Positions 11,901-25,271 of a stretch of 64,000 nucleotides of DNA are shown here, in pieces. The translations under genes and the position numbers were made by a program. Origin of the DNA: Trichuris trichiura (Eukaryota; Nematoda; Enoplea; Trichinellida; Trichuridae); assembly GCA_037903355.1 (NCBI GenBank), contig JBAJFE010000004.1, positions 1 through 64,000 of the forward strand, read 5' to 3'. The notes beneath the pieces are model-generated. The model was given only the letters and a program-made list of their open reading frames with translations, was not told the origin of the DNA and made no database searches. Each line of letters opens with the position of its first letter. The first letter of the stretch is position 1.

Positions 11901-13225
11901 CCAAATTATGGGTGAATTTGAGGTTTTGAGAAAGCGCTGGTTTCGATGTCTATCAGACATGGATTTAGACGCACTAATGACGGAGTTTCAGGAGAACAGT
12001 TGAAGAATGATGGGCCGGATGCCAACGACTTCATATTGCTTCAGACGACGACTATACTTCCCAGCTTCATTAGGTTAAATATGATCAGCGATAAGCCAGA
12101 CGCTACTTGAAGCAAGCAAACGATAAAAGCGTCAAGTTTGTTACAGAACCCTCCAGGAAACATCAGACGTTGCGTGAGTAGACCACCTTATCATCAAATA
12201 TTGATGCCGGATTCTTTATGGTACTGCCTAGCAGGCTCTACGCTGGCTTCTCTGTGCCTTCACAAAGCCAGTCCAAGTCAGAGCTGATGACCATCACCAG
12301 AAGAAACTGGTTCCTGCGTTTGGTACACCCACAAAACTGAGCATTGGAGCGTGCTTTGAGAAGGGATAACAGGTATGATCGAAGTGTGTAGCAGTCAGCT
12401 AGCGAGACTCAAGGTAAATTTATTCTTGATACCTACAAGAATCAAAAAGTCATTTTTTCCAGCATAATAATACGCAATTGCATTTCGCAAAAGTCCCTTG
12501 CCGGTTTCTGAAGAAAAGGGCACGGGAAGTATTCTGTTATCCACTATACTCCTCACAAGCTGCTCCTTTGCATCACTAGTTCTTGCAGTTTATCGAAAAC
12601 GTCTTATTGGAAAAATTCAGAAACCTTGATAGCATGGAAAGGATGCTATTGAACTTCTCGCAACTGGAGCCTCTCTTCTACAAATACGGTATCGCGAACC
12701 TATATAATAGAAGGTTAAATTCAACAGTAGTGAATATATATGTGATTGGTATTTTTTTATTTTAAAGTTACGTAATTGTACAATACACCAGAGATTCTAT
12801 TGTCTGAGTTTTCGATTAGCTGAATCAGTCACGAAGCATAAATTTAAATTTTCTGTAAAAGTACAGGTCACGTCCCGTGACCGCGCTTTTGGGTTAAGAA
12901 GGCTTTCAGCGGATAGTGACGAACACCACCATACACGTGGTCACTGCCTGTTTAAGTGTGGTAATAGAAAAGTCCAACTTACAAATAAAGCATGCTATTG
13001 CATAGGTACAAAGTTAGACGCAAAAGAACACTCTATCTAATAAATGATGCACTTGCTGAACGACTAATGGGTGCTTTGCTTCGGCACCGTAAATAAGTTG
13101 GGCAAGCAATGACTCACGCGCCACACCCAGAAAACAGCACGGTAGAACATGATTTCGCTTCGTTACCTACTAGTTATTGGAAAGTAACCACTGACAGATC
13201 AAACTGCGTTCTTTCCTAGAAAGCA
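8911..13225. other. Gene-poor stretch
   Basis: Only short ORFs are present. At about 11770-12010 the plus strand gives a Cys/His-containing peptide (HICYLCGKDILSLSAVKR) and then GEFEVLRKRWFRCL, which hints at a lost coding fragment. There are stops between them and no family match. A small perfect stem, GGTCACG/CGTGACC, lies near 12868. I see no supported gene. Confidence 0.4.
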
Positions 13226-13289
13226 ACGAAACTTTAATAGGAACTACCCTTTTGTGAATCATTGCTGAAATATTAGAGAAGCATTTTCA

Positions 13290-14030
13290 GCAAGCGCTCT
13301 CCATGGTACAGGGTTCTATGATCCAGAATTACAGACGCTACGTAGGTGCCGCTTTCGTCATTGCAAAGAACAGGAACGCAGGATTCTTGTTAAAGCACCT
13401 GTATAACACATCTCTGAGACAAATAACTTTTATCATTGAAAAAGATTCTGAAAGTTAACTTCCTTTTCTGGATACTTTGACGATCTTCGATGAGCAAATC
13501 GGTTAAAAGTAAAGTTTCACCGGAAAGCAGTACATTTAGATGAATAGCTTCACTACTCACACTATCCAGATTCGGTCGTTACATGAATCATCAAAAGAAT
13601 GGTATATAGAGCCGTCAGCAGCTACAGCCCTGTACTTTTGCAGCAAGAGCTACGCTACATAATATACACATCCCTTAATGATGGATATCTTACGCCACTC
13701 ACCAATCGCATAATCTCTAAAAGAGATCATCAGAGGCAAAGCATCGTTTTAAAACTCCAACCTAAGAAGCCTTCACTAATGATCTCTTGATAAGGCATTT
13801 ATACTCCGTCGTCATACAATGCAACCTAAGTTCCTTCGTTTTTTACGGAAGACGAGGTGACTAGCATTGAAAGCTATGGACGAAAGAACTTATTTTGCAA
13901 AAGTCTCAAGCAATCGAAAGCGTAAAATGTTTCCGAAGATTTTCACCAAACGCTCTCTGTTCAATAAAGATCAGCCTGTCATATAGGCCAAAAGTCAAAA
14001 GTTCCATAAGAATACTTTGCGTCCAAATTG
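13290..14030 (+). pseudogene. Penelope-like reverse transcriptase remnant
   Basis: Decayed RT sequence reads RYVGAAFVIAKNRN (where YVDD should stand), then ITFIIEKDSES and LPFLDTL, the conserved end of the Penelope palm/thumb. A later segment, LNDGYLTPLTNRIISKR, resembles the post-RT linker (NGYPxxxxxxxIxxR). Multiple stops and shifts show it is inactive. No YIGETG endonuclease motif was found downstream before 14030. Confidence 0.6.
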
Positions 14031-14143
14031 AAAAGAAATTTAACTGGCTTAACGCACTTCCCAACTGAAAGCTGTTTTTCTGATCATGATACCATGTATA
14101 CTCGAAGCGCAGTCCTCAGTAAAAGCAATCATAATGAACACAA

Positions 14144-16030
14144 TCAAATTACCTCACGTAAACAATTAACTTGCGACCGCAAGATGGAGATTTCTTTTTC
14201 CAGGACCAATACCTGCAAGGCCATACTATCTTCCCGCAGTTTACGGTTGTAGCGAGATCTCTGCGCCGCTTCATTGTTTCTTTTACGCTTTTCATAGTAG
14301 CACTGATCTTTCTTATCTTCTGGAATCGGTCGTCTTTCTTTCCTCTGTGCTTTGGGTAGCTCGCCATATACGCGAAATCCTGAAAAAATAACACTGACTT
14401 CCATCAAAGATTACCTTGACGCACATGTAAACGCCCTTGTCTAGGAGAATAAACATAGTGGTACTAGTAGCAGAAGAAGAAGAAGAAGATGAAGAAGAAG
14501 ATGAAGAAGGTTATAAGGGAGTCTATAGACAGTGGAATCGACATGCAAAGCACAGAATACTTAAAAAGTTAATTTTCGATTGGACGTGAGACACATTTTG
14601 CCCGCTCTGATTTCGTCTCGAATTAATTTTTCTTCTGGTGCTTCTGCATTCCATCATTAGAACGGAGGAAACTACATAACGGGTCAGTATTCTTTCCTCT
14701 TTCCCTGAATGGCTAGGAGAAATTGACAGCGGCCTGCTTGGACAATGCTCTAATCAAAATTCATCCTACAGACTAACGCAGGTGAATGACAAAGTTTTCA
14801 TTGTGCAAGCACAAGTTAAGTAGATTAACAGTGACAATCATTTTCAAATATTGACAGGCTTTTTCGATTACCGTTAAAAGGAAAACTGTCTATAACAAGG
14901 GGATTATTTCTTTTTTATGATATTAAAAGCACTGCGTCTTCTAAATGCTACTTAAAAGGACGCAACCCATAGCAAAATTATAAGTAGTCAGGAAATTACT
15001 CAGATACGCATCTATTGGCGAGACAAAAATTTGAGACTTCTTAAACTAAACCTAGGTTGGGTTTACAATTATCACAGAAAAACTAAACCTAGGTTGGGTT
15101 TACGCTAACGCTTCAAACGCTACAAAACGACCATTCAACACAAAACTTTAACCGAAGGGTAAGAAGCAGACATTTTTGAACTGCTCTGTTCAGTCTTCAT
15201 AGACTCGGTCTGCACAGAAAGGTTAAAGATGTAACAAATCATACTCGAAAGGTCCGCGTCTATCCTTCAAGATTAAAATTTTGAAATGAGCACTTGTTTT
15301 GCAGTAGTTTTAGCAGCGCAGAGCTCCTCCACTAACAAAGAAACCAATTTTTAATGACATCACGAAAATACTTTAGATCGGTGTCTGTGGCGTCGAGTCC
15401 CTTTCTTGATGGGATCGCAATGCGTACATTTTTCTAAGGCTGGCATAAAACTTCCTTCTTGAGATAAACATATACCACACATGTGAGCATTAGCTACAGA
15501 AACCTTACCTTGTGTATTCGATGAGAACGAATGGGCACGAGACTGAAGAATTAGCTTTGCTGGGTCAGAATGCAAAGAAAGACTGTCGGTCAGAGGAGTC
15601 ACAGGTTGATTGCCATTTGGGTATACAGTTCCTTTTAAATCTTTCACGGCACCTTCAATAGGCAAAAGTGGTCAACAAAAACCAATGTGCCTGAATGACC
15701 ATGTTTACAACAACAATAACAAGGAACCTAACAATGCATTTATGCAAAATTAGTAACAATCTGAAGACGTGTTTACTCTTACACTCGTAACCTGACTTAC
15801 TCTCCTGAAAAACAACTTTGTAAACAAAATGAAATAACGTGTTCAAGTAAATAACTGCTTGATCTACTTAATCAAAAAAATTACTAAAATGATAGACTTT
15901 TTGAATGCAGAACTGCATAAAAATATTACTATAAACAATCAAATGTTAAGGAAAATGCCGTCAAACCTAATGACATACCTTTACTTAACTCATGTATCAT
16001 AATGTCAAAAGTCTGCGCCGTTGTATCCAT
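14144..16030 (-). CDS. bZIP transcription factor, PAR/CES-2-like (3 exons)
   Basis: Exons on the minus strand are 15979-16030, 15509-15652 and 14144-14379. Both introns are phase 1, with donors GTATGT and GTAAGG and acceptors ATTGAAG and TTTTTTCAG. The joined protein is 143 residues: MDTTAQTFDIMIHELSK, a variable middle, then a C-terminal bZIP. The basic region is YYEKRKRNNEAAQRSRYNRK, with the invariant N-x2-AA-x2-SR pattern of the PAR/NFIL3/CES-2 branch. A short zipper of about four heptads follows, ending LREVI. It should act as a nuclear DNA-binding dimer. The stop follows a possible GTAATT donor, so a further C-terminal exon is not excluded. Start: the first ATG in exon 1, which ends in a strong donor. 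Intron 2 is 1.1 kb, long for this genome. Confidence 0.8.
14466..14510. repeat. GAA-rich microsatellite
   Basis: A run of GAA/GAT triplets inside the second intron of the bZIP gene. Confidence 0.85.
15043..15103. repeat. Exact 24-bp direct repeat in the bZIP intron
   Basis: The string starting AAACTAAACCTAGGTTGGG is present at 15043-15066 and 15080-15103 without mismatch. Each copy contains the palindrome AACCTAGGTT. Confidence 0.85.
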
Positions 16031-18029
16031 TTCGATTGGTAAAGGTTTTCCAGCGCGCAGTTACTAATAAGGTTGCCTAACAATGAAAGACCACTAAGGT
16101 AACAGCATTAAGGGTAGGTCACAGTAAGAATTCCCGTTTCATAAATGTTCCTCAGGGTTGTAGCCTCATGCCAACGCACTGATTACTTGTTCTGATCGTC
16201 AACATGAGTTTATGTGTTAAGCAAATATTGTAACGCCAAGTGTGAATAAACGTGGCACTATTCCATCTACTAAAAAATAGGTTGCGTAGTGAAGGCAGTA
16301 CGAGTTTTTATTACAGAAGTTACGGTATGCCCCTTGCGACGGCTAACCTGTAAGTGACCAGGGGTCGGCCGCGGCAAACCCACTGTTGACCCAGGATGGC
16401 AACGATGCATGCTGTAACGTAAACAGCATACGACAACGCCTCCTCTGCCACGTGACACAGTTTATTATAAAAAACCAACGAGCGAATGGTTGTACGACCT
16501 GGTATTACCGCGCCAACAGGGCGGACCCGACCGCAAGCATGCGCGCGTGCGTGGGTGCAGCGAACTAAGATCAGCTGAATTCTATACTCACATTGATACT
16601 TGCTGTTTTCGTGTTAGTTATTAAAACCTTTGACCAGCCCTTCTGAGAATCATACGACGGACACGCCTGAGTCCACGCTGCATACTTATAGCTCCCGTTT
16701 GATGAAAACCAGGATTACAAAGGCTAAAGTTTCCAGAACCCCTCCTTAGCGAAATTAGTTAAGTCAGAGTTTATTAAGGAGTGCTAGGACCCCCGCGAAC
16801 CCTGGAAGGAGCGGTGAACGCCAAACAGTAATCAGGGAGCACTGAAAGGCTGAGGGTCATTACTAGATCAAAGGCGCTACTGTGAAAGAAGCAAGTGAAA
16901 ACTGACTTTCGGCACTAAGTAGTGGTTAGAATGCAGAACGCTGACGAATGACAGCTAAAAAGTTTTCCAAGCAACCAAAATCTATCCTCCAGGCACGACA
17001 GTGTCTTGCAGGCCAACCGCTTACGCAAATCGCCTGTCAGAACTGCGTTCAAATGAGCATGACACTCCTGGCAGCTGCGATAGGCGCCTATAAGAGTGCT
17101 TGAGGCCGATTGTGTCACTGTTGCAGGCAATGTATGAAATTGGTCATTCTATATAACTCCTAGACAATCTATAGATTGTCCAAAATCCTTACACAATGCG
17201 TGAAACACTTAAAATTTTACAAATTTTCTAGGAATTCTGTGCAATGCCTAATGGCAAGCCTGCAAAGTATGAAATCAACTCTTTTCATCAGAGCCCCTAT
17301 AGTCCTTCAGTGGCGACACCTAGACTAAGTGAATTGTCTTCTCGCTACTTTTCCAGCTAAACTTTCCTTACATCTTGCCTTAGACTTAAGCTAGGGCAGA
17401 ACAGGACAGCTGACAAGGAAGTGAGAAAAACTGGGTACTTTGGTTGTAAAACTTTGCTAACTATAGTGTTTTACCCAAACCTAAGTCTAAGCCAAAATGC
17501 AGGCACACCTAGTCTTGTTGCACTTCGTTATAATTGCGGTGTGCCAACCAAGACAAACTGTGCAACCGAAGGACAGCTATGGATATTTGGCGCGCCTAAA
17601 CTCTGACTTTTGGCAGGTTTAAGCAGTGTACCACACTAGTGAGAGAAAAGTTCAATTCATCAGCGGTAGTTCTTCTGCCCGTCGTTCAATGCAGTGACCT
17701 CTGGCTATATTTGTATGATAAATGACACCGACGCGCTACCGCTGCGCAGCCCTCATAATCTGGGCAGTACGTTCAAAGAAACGCTGCATTTTTGCATTTC
17801 TGCACTTAGTTCATACCGTTGCGTCCTACAGATTAGCAGTTCAATAAAGGTAGGACAGTTGTTTCCCAGGACTATTTGCCATTAAGGCGTACCTAGTTAG
17901 CCTTCTCGACTTCTACTGATAGGTGCCTTTCGTTCGTCGTTTCTTTTTTCATTACAGACACTGTTTTCCATCAACGAGAAGGATTCGCTTTATGTAGGAA
18001 TTCAAGACATTTCCACTGCGGTGACCATA
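16031..18029. other. No supported gene upstream of the bZIP gene
   Basis: Short ORFs only. A perfect 18-bp palindrome, GACAATCTATAGATTGTC, lies at 17163-17180. The bZIP promoter should lie just right of 16030, but I recognise no core element. Confidence 0.4.
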
Positions 18030-19528
18030 ATGACTCCTACGTCTTCAGTTGAAAAGAGGTGTGCACATCCTTTACTTTAAGTCAAAAGTTAGAAATAATC
18101 AAGCTTAGAGAAAAGGGCACGTCAAACACCAGGATAAGCCGAAGGTTAGTCAAATGGTCAAATCAAAAGAACGAAATAAATTGTGCAACCCCAGTGGACT
18201 CAAAATAAAACCGCGAAATAGATTTATTACTATTGTGGAAAGGGCCTGCTAGTATGTATAGGAGATCAAACTAAACACAACGTTCTTTTAAATCAAAGTA
18301 TAATTCAGAGCAAAGTCCTACAGATCTCTTCAATTCCAAGAAGCCTGAAAGAAGTGAGTAAAAGGCAGAAGAAAGATTTGAAGCCAGCAGAAATTGGTTC
18401 GCGATACTTAAGGAAAGAAGCCATCTGCATAATGTGAAATTGCAAGGTCAAGCAGCTAAAGGTAATGTAGAAGGTGCAACAGGTTTTAAAAAATATCTAG
18501 CTAAAATAATGAAGCTGAATGCACTGAAGAGCAGATTTTCAATGTGTACATGGAACAACATTCTTTTGGAAGAAGATCCCTAATAGGATTTCCATAGCCT
18601 GTGATATAATGTCAATGACTGGCTTAAAGGCTCCAAAAGACAGGCTGAGCTTTTTGTTAAGGTCCAGTGCAGCTGATGACTTTAACTTCAAGCCAACGCT
18701 CATTTACTATTTTGAAAATCCTTGAACGCTCAGGAATTACGTGAAATCTAACCCTCCTGTGCTTCGCAAATAGAACTAGACCTCGTGAGTGGCGACATAC
18801 CTCTTCAAAACTGGGTTTATTGGTTATTTTAAACTCACTTTTGAAAACTACTGCGCAGAAAATTGCTTCCAAAGTAATACTTATCCTAGACTGTGCACAT
18901 TGTCACCCAAGAACGCTGGTGGATATGTACAGAGAGATTAACGCTCTTCACTTACCAGCTAACGCAAAGTTTATTCTGCAGCCGATCGGTCACAGAGTAA
19001 CCTCCACATTTTAGTCTTACTATTTAAGAAATACACTCCTAGAACCGCAGCAGCAGTCGATAGGGATTTCTCAGGTGGTTCTGGACAGGGTACACAAACT
19101 CTTTCTAAAGGACTGACGGTTTTGCATGCTATTAAGAATGTTTGTCTCATGGGAATAATCGCCAACATCAAAAGGTATTTGAACTAACTTAATCTCACCT
19201 TCACAAGTGACTCTAAGGGATAAGAGAGTTCAGTAGAAAAAGTGACTGCAGATGGGGTACAAACAGGTAGAAAAATGAAACGTAAGTGAAGCCTGAGAAT
19301 GTGAATGAACTCCTGCAATCTCACGATATAGCTTTCATGGATGACGAGATGCTTCTTATTGATCAACAGAGAAGATTCTTTCTTGAGATGGAATTCGCAA
19401 CTAGAGAAGACCCACTGAGCAGTGCTGAAATGACAACAAAGGACTTACAGTAATAGGCAGATTTAGTTGATAAAGCTGCAAAAGAGTTTGAGAAGATCAG
19501 AAGTTCTACTGTAGGCAAAATGCTGTAA
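18030..19528 (+). pseudogene. Tigger1-like transposase, near full length but decayed
   Basis: Starting from ATG at 18030 the plus strand can be followed, with many stops and shifts, through almost a whole Tigger1/TIGD1-type transposase. The order is: an N-terminal helix-turn-helix remnant, ASRNWF then KERSHLHNVKLQGQAA (CENP-B-type domain), the first DDE region near LKAPKDRLSFLL, ILDCAHCHPRTLVDMYREIN (second region, with D followed by the usual N changed), SILQP-like ILQPIG, HAIKNV, then DEMLLIDQQRRFFLEME and the C-terminal STVGKML before a TAA. No TIRs were recognised. It is a dead copy. Confidence 0.75.
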
Positions 19529-22060
19529 TTAAACATTGCACGTATGTTACTGCGTTAGCATGTATGTGTATGCTACCGTTAACTGGGCTACAACGTTCAC
19601 TAAGAGATTAAGGTGTAGGTGGGCATATGGCTCACAGCTGAGGCACCTCTAGGTTGCACAAAGTCCCTAGGAGCCTGTCTGTCTGTTTCGACTTTACTAG
19701 AATTTTACTTGCACTTTTATCAGTTTTGACCGCTTCAACAGACTCAGCTACAATTTTACTAATTTCCACCGCTTCAGGCTTCCTGAAGTATGTAGAAGTA
19801 GAGTTCAATTCATTTGGTCAGGGTTGTGATAAAGCTAAAGGGCATTATTGTTCCTTGATTGTGCACGCAAGACAATTCAAATCCCTGACTGAGCTGGTCA
19901 AAAATCTCTTACTGCTCGTACTCTTTGACGGAGTGATCGTTGGGAATCCATTTGCTGATGCTGTCAAGACTCTCATCAGAAAAACTTGCCTCAAAGTAAA
20001 ACAGATGCTATATATTCCCATGTCTAAAATGTCCAATGAATTTTTTTAATGGTAGAAGCCGAAGGAGGCCCTCGCCTCATGGACTTAAAAGAAACGGTGA
20101 ACCTGTCCTTTTTTAGACTGCAGTTGCAAACGCAACGATGACTTGCTTATTTTTTCTTAAGCGGCTCTCGACCGTTGTCCTCGTTTCCATCTGTGTGAGT
20201 TCCTCTTCGTATGCTCTCTCCTACTCTCTTCAGCTCAGATCGCCTAACTTTCTTGTATTCTCATGCATTAAGCAGTAGCCTTTCCAGTGAGTCATCTGTT
20301 CTGCTGGCGATGAGACAAGACTGGTTCTGAAACCAACGAAAAACAAAGGGCATTCCTTCTCTTTTAACAAACGGGTAATTCTGCAAATAAGTTCTACAAA
20401 CTTTTTTATGTTTTTTCATCGCTCCCTGCCTGAGGTTAACAAGTATATCTTTGCGCTGAATCCACTGTTTAAACCTATGGCTTTTTTTAAACAGTCACGT
20501 TTCGCTGCACTACGGCTACCGTTTCACTGTCATTCACATTTGATGCTAATTAGGGTAGTTAATTTCTAAATGTTCTGTTATTTCATGGCAACAACACGCA
20601 TAATTCTGATAAATGAATTGTTAAATGAACACTATTTATTTAAAGATGCGTCGAATTAATAAATTTTTGCTAGTTAAAGATGGATACAGCAACGCTTACA
20701 GTGCCTACGCAGAAACTTTAAACTGTTAAGATTGACTTGTAATGATAACCGCAACACCCATCTTATTTGACTAAAGTAGGACCTTCATTAAGTCAGCTTG
20801 GTGTCACCTCAGGTACCTGAACCTGTATGTAGCATCACACCATACCGTGTAAGTATTGTGCCAGCCGTCAGCTTATCTACTGCCACACATAAAGCTTTAC
20901 AGCAGCATCATTGTTTTCTTGAATAATATTAGTATTATTTCAGACTACTGCATAAGTAACAGCTACCACGCCAACAGCTCTGTTATTCATACTATCCTAA
21001 TATACACAGTTGTCCAAGGTAAGCTTTACAGCTACCAACCTTCTTTCGCTGAAGACGGGATCTCGTGGTTCTGAAAGCTTCGAATGTCTTATTACAATTT
21101 ATTTCGTTAAAATGTGCAAACTGTGATATCTTCATAAGAGTTACCCAAAAGTGTCCAGCCTTGTTTACTTGCAGAAGACTGTAGGTGATAGTATTAATGC
21201 TTTACTGGTTTTGGCCTCTCTAGAGAGGCAGATAACGTCTGATAAATTATTCCAAAGTGAGCAGTCATGCACTGGTGAAGCGCTTGCTTATAGTACACAC
21301 GGGCGAAGGGACTGAGCAGACCCAGGCCCAGAAGGTAGCCTACCAAACGGCAAGTGATACATATAAAACCTAGAGCATGACTATCGCACAGTGAAAGCAG
21401 CAACGACTTGGTAAACTAAAAGCATGTATCAATGTAAGGTAGAAATGGTGTGTCCTTTGCAATTTTATTTACTGTCACTGGTAACAAACTGAACGTATCA
21501 GAAAACTGAAGAGCTGAAAAAGTCAGAGGGCTAATTACTGAGATGTCGCAGAGCCAGCTCACTAAATTACAGCAGAAAGGCCAATAAGTGTGATCTATAT
21601 GCTTGCCTGGTGGGATGTCATTAGCTGTGAATTACTGAAATGTGGGCAAGAAAAGTGGCATTACGCCTATCCGTTTGATTTTATAGTTCCTTTTGTGCAG
21701 TAGAAACGTCATCAAAACGTGCTCTCAATTTTCATATCCTTTTAAAATTGAGGTCACTTTTCTGCAATCTTATAAAGAATCGTGTCTTCAACGTCAGCTG
21801 CAATAGGACCAAATGTGCCGTGAAGCAAGCATTGAAAATACATCATTTCGTCTTTTTTCTTAAAAAATTTCCTTGTTTTATTCACAAACTGGAAACCAGT
21901 ACAAATTCAGCTTCTTCATAAAACTAAAGATTCGAACAGCGGGAAAAAGCTACACTATGATTAACCGTGACATTCTTTATCTTCAAAGCAGCTTACAGGT
22001 GGATGTGTCAGATTTTATCAGCGATTCAATTTTTGTCACATGACTAAAAATAGTTCTCAG
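19529..22060. other. No supported gene; one unexplained 131-codon ORF
   Basis: A plus-strand ORF at 19654-20049 gives 131 residues with a hydrophobic start (FDFTRILLALLSVLTAST) but no known domain. It directly follows the Tigger remnant and may be part of another element. The rest is short ORFs and AT-rich sequence. Confidence 0.35.
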
Positions 22061-22095
22061 GGGTGATTTATTCTCCAGTTCGGAGGCTGAAAATG

Positions 22096-24253
22096 CTACT
22101 TCAAATTCCCAGTCAGAAAATGGTCGCTGGATATCAGAGCTGAACAGTAAACTGGGTAGTTCGGTATATGCATGAGGCTTTTAAAGGGCCAGAATTGCTT
22201 TTTCAAAAAAGCGTCAGTTCTAGTCTGGTGCTTGTTTTTACTACATACATAAACGGCAAGGGCAGCCTCCGCGCTGGCTACCCTGCTCAGCCTCGCTAAC
22301 ATGCTCCCGACGTCCTGTTCTTTCAGTTTTTGTACCGCTTCCATCCCATTGTCACTTTCCTCTTCTGCGACGTTTCCTGCGCTACTTGCTTCTACTCTCA
22401 TTCCCAGTTCAGCTACTATAGATTGGAAGATTGTTTGTGGATCAGGTTCGGTAGAAGTGCCTATCTCATCATCTATTGCAACGAAATCCTCGAAATCGGC
22501 TCCTTCAATCTCTGCCTCGCGAGTCGGACTATTCGATCAGAGCTCGACGTCATTCTCTTGGTCTCTGACGAATCCAGCTCTCCTGAAGCAGTTCTTTATT
22601 GCCTTCGGTTGAACCTTATTCCAAAAAGAGCTGATCCAGAGTACAGCATCCAAAGTATTAACGGACATAGCAATCGAAGTCGCTCCCACAGATGAGCTAG
22701 TGGACTTCTGCTTTGCTAATGACCCACTGCAGAAGCTGGGTCCTGTATTTCGCTTTAAATGTCTTGATTACTTCTTGATCTAGGGGCTGGGTCTTTGGGG
22801 AAGTGCTTGGAGACAGGAATTTCAACTTCATGTTTGTAAGGTGCCTCAAGCGGGGATTGCTGGGACAGGTGTCTGCCACTAATAAGATGGAACGTTTGAT
22901 TCACTTCACCTGTTGGTCGACACTTCTTACCTACTCCTCGAATATGGCGGCTGTCATCTAGGAGCATTTATTTGATCTCCAAGTGACGGGGAGGACGTCA
23001 AACCTCGGGTTTCTAGACGCGCGCTGACCTACCGATCACCAATGGCTTCAATTTCTCCCCACTTGCGCTAGCGCAAGAAAGCATAGCGAAGACTTCCTTT
23101 AAGAGCTTCCCGGTTTTGCATTTGTTGCTTTTTAGTACAAGGTTTCTATCAGGCATAGGCTTGAAGAGCAAGCCGCATTCATTAGCACTGAAAATGTCTT
23201 CTTCCTTGAAGCCAATGGCAAAATTACGAAACTCTGCGATGAAGTCTTCCAAGACCTCGGCAGGAACTTCGTTAGATTCACCACATAAGATTTCCTGGGA
23301 GATCTTATGACGGAGATTGAATTTCTCGAGCCAACTGCTTGATGCTTGGAAACCTGTCAACTTGAATTCCAAGGCGAACCTTCTAGCAACTTCCTGAATC
23401 ATTGGGCTATACATCCGTGCATTAGCTGCTCTCGTTTGCCTAAACCAACTTAATGCTGCTTCATTGACTTGGTCCAGGGTAGCTCTCCTCCTTTTTCGCT
23501 GCGCATTTCCGCTTTCATTATTATTTCCGCGTCTCCCAAGTACTCACGTTTACCTCTCTGGATTTTGCTAACGTTAGCCTTGCTGACATGGAACCATTCT
23601 GCTATCTTTCTTAAACTGTTTGTCTCGAGAAAGCGGATAAGATGCGCTTTTTCCTTCAATGCCGGCTCTCTCGGTTCTTTTTGTTCAGGCATAGTGCAAA
23701 CTATAGACCGCTTGGTAGCTATTACTGCGTAAGGCGGAATGCTTTTATTCGTCAAGACATGTTAACGCCACCTCCCGCACGAATACAGCAAAACCAATGA
23801 ATATAACTGAGCTTGACGCTAACGAATACAATTAGGCTCGATTCGTCATATTTCGTGCCATGGGGAAATGCTGTCGACGCCTACGTGGGAGGTCGTGCAA
23901 ACGAGAAAACGCTCAGGCTGCGCCGGCAAGCATAAAAGAAGCATCGTCAAAGCGACGGAACCAGTTCTCTCTTCAAGAAGCTCCAATGCATGATAATGAA
24001 AAACCTCGCTATGTTGAGTAACAGATAGCACACTCAGGCACTGGCGGTTTACAGCACCAAGCGACTAACGCAGAGCAGACTGAAGTGGTCAAAGATGGAG
24101 ATCAACCTAGCATTGGGTCGATACACCACGTCACAGATAAAGCGGTCAACTTCCCACTTACGTAGGTGGTTAACGTATAGAGGTTGTCCTTGCGCTTATT
24201 TACGAGTGGACCAACCAACTTGTCATAATTCGGTCAACTTTGGAGGTTCCACT
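22096..24253 (-). mobile_element. Tigger-type DNA transposon, degenerate
   Basis: The 5' terminus is at the right, near 24253 (minus strand CAGTGGAACCTCC is shared with the other copies). The transposase is broken into pieces: 23450-23755 (helix-turn-helix, ETNSLRKIAEWFHVSKANVSK), 23013-23414 (second helix-turn-helix SSSWLEKFNLRHKISQEI, then SANECGLLFKPMPDRNL and KLKPLVIGRSARV), about 22697-22967 (LSPSTSPKTQPLDQEVIKTFK) and a C-terminal piece down to about 22220. The first catalytic Asp of the usual NADETGLF box reads Asn (SANECGLLF), and several stops are present, so it is inactive. The 3' TIR was not found. Confidence 0.75.
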
Positions 24254-24317
24254 AAACGTCAGAACACCGGAACAGCGAAGCAAAGACTGGAAACTTTAGG
24301 ATTCACATACACATTTG

Positions 24318-24967
24318 CAGTAGAACCTCCATAAGTTAACCACTCAAGGGACGGGGGAAAACTGGACAACATGGGGGTGGTCAACATAGGAGGCTGTGGG
24401 TATAAGTAGCTCGGCTGAATAGATTGCAGTTGAACCACCGTAAGTTGTCCATTCAACAGACTGGTCAGGTTACTGTGAACAAACTAGCATTGCGTCCATA
24501 TACTACGTCACGGCTAAAGCGGTCAACTTCCTACTTACGGAGGTTGTCCTCCGTCTGCAGCATTCGCTCAGTGGGCGTAGGTGAGAGGTTATGTAATTGA
24601 GGAAACGCGCAAGCTGCGCGGGCAAGCATGAAACAAACATCGTCAAAGCGACGAAATCGGTTCTGCAATCAGGAATCTCCAATGCACGGTAATGAAAAAC
24701 TTCGCTACGTTGAGTAAGAGCACACTGAGGCAATGACGGCTAACAGCTGCTAGCGACTGACACAGAGCAAACTGAAGTGGTCAACTTACAGAGTGCAAAT
24801 TAGCATTGCGTCCATATACCAGGTCACGGCTAAAGCGGTCAACTTCCCACTTAAGGAGGTGGTCAATGTATAGGAGTTGTCCTTACGCTTATTAACGTGC
24901 GGTCAAAATTCGGTCAACTTAGGGAGGTGGTCGACATAGAGAGATGGTCAACTTCGGAGGTTCTACT
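24318..24967. mobile_element. TIR-only Tigger derivative (composite)
   Basis: It begins CAGTAGAACCTCCATAAG and ends in the inverse, GGAGGTTCTACT. It contains a second internal terminus (CAGTTGAACCACC at about 24427) and the solo 5'-end sequence seen at 6767-7190. It probably formed by insertion of one copy into another. No transposase is present. Confidence 0.6.
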
Positions 24968-24974
24968 ATATATA

Positions 24975-25178
24975 CAGTCAGCCCTCGTTATCCGCCGTTA
25001 ATTCGTCCAAAATTCTGAGCGTTTTACCTCGTTAATTTGAATTCCGCGTTGTAAAGGCTACCCTATGAAAAAGGCTGAATACCTTAGGAAGGAAGGAAAG
25101 AGGGCAGGACAAAATACGGAGCTAGAATATAAGCTGAAAATGTTGGACGAATTAACCGCAGATAACGAAGGCTGCCTG
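24975..25178. mobile_element. 204-bp pogo/Tigger MITE
   Basis: The terminal inverted repeats are CAGTCAGCCCTCGTTATCCG on the left and the inverse of CAGGCAGCCTTCGTTATC on the right. TA flanks both sides (24973-24974 and 25179-25180), the duplication expected for this superfamily. It shares its ends with the larger element that starts at 25272. Confidence 0.8.
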
Positions 25179-25197
25179 TATATATATATATATATAT

Positions 25198-25236
<39 letters not shown>

Positions 25237-25271
25237 TAGATATAGATATATATATGCGGTGTATATATATA
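25179..25271. repeat. TA/GATA microsatellite
   Basis: (TA)n and (GATA)n run between two pogo-type elements. The flanking TA target sites may have seeded the expansion. Confidence 0.9.

Noticed and set aside
24090..24960. Clustered similar segments suggesting a CRISPR array or satellite
   Set aside because: The similar segments are transposon termini (CAGTnGAACCTCC) in both orientations at irregular spacing, with no fixed repeat-spacer pattern.
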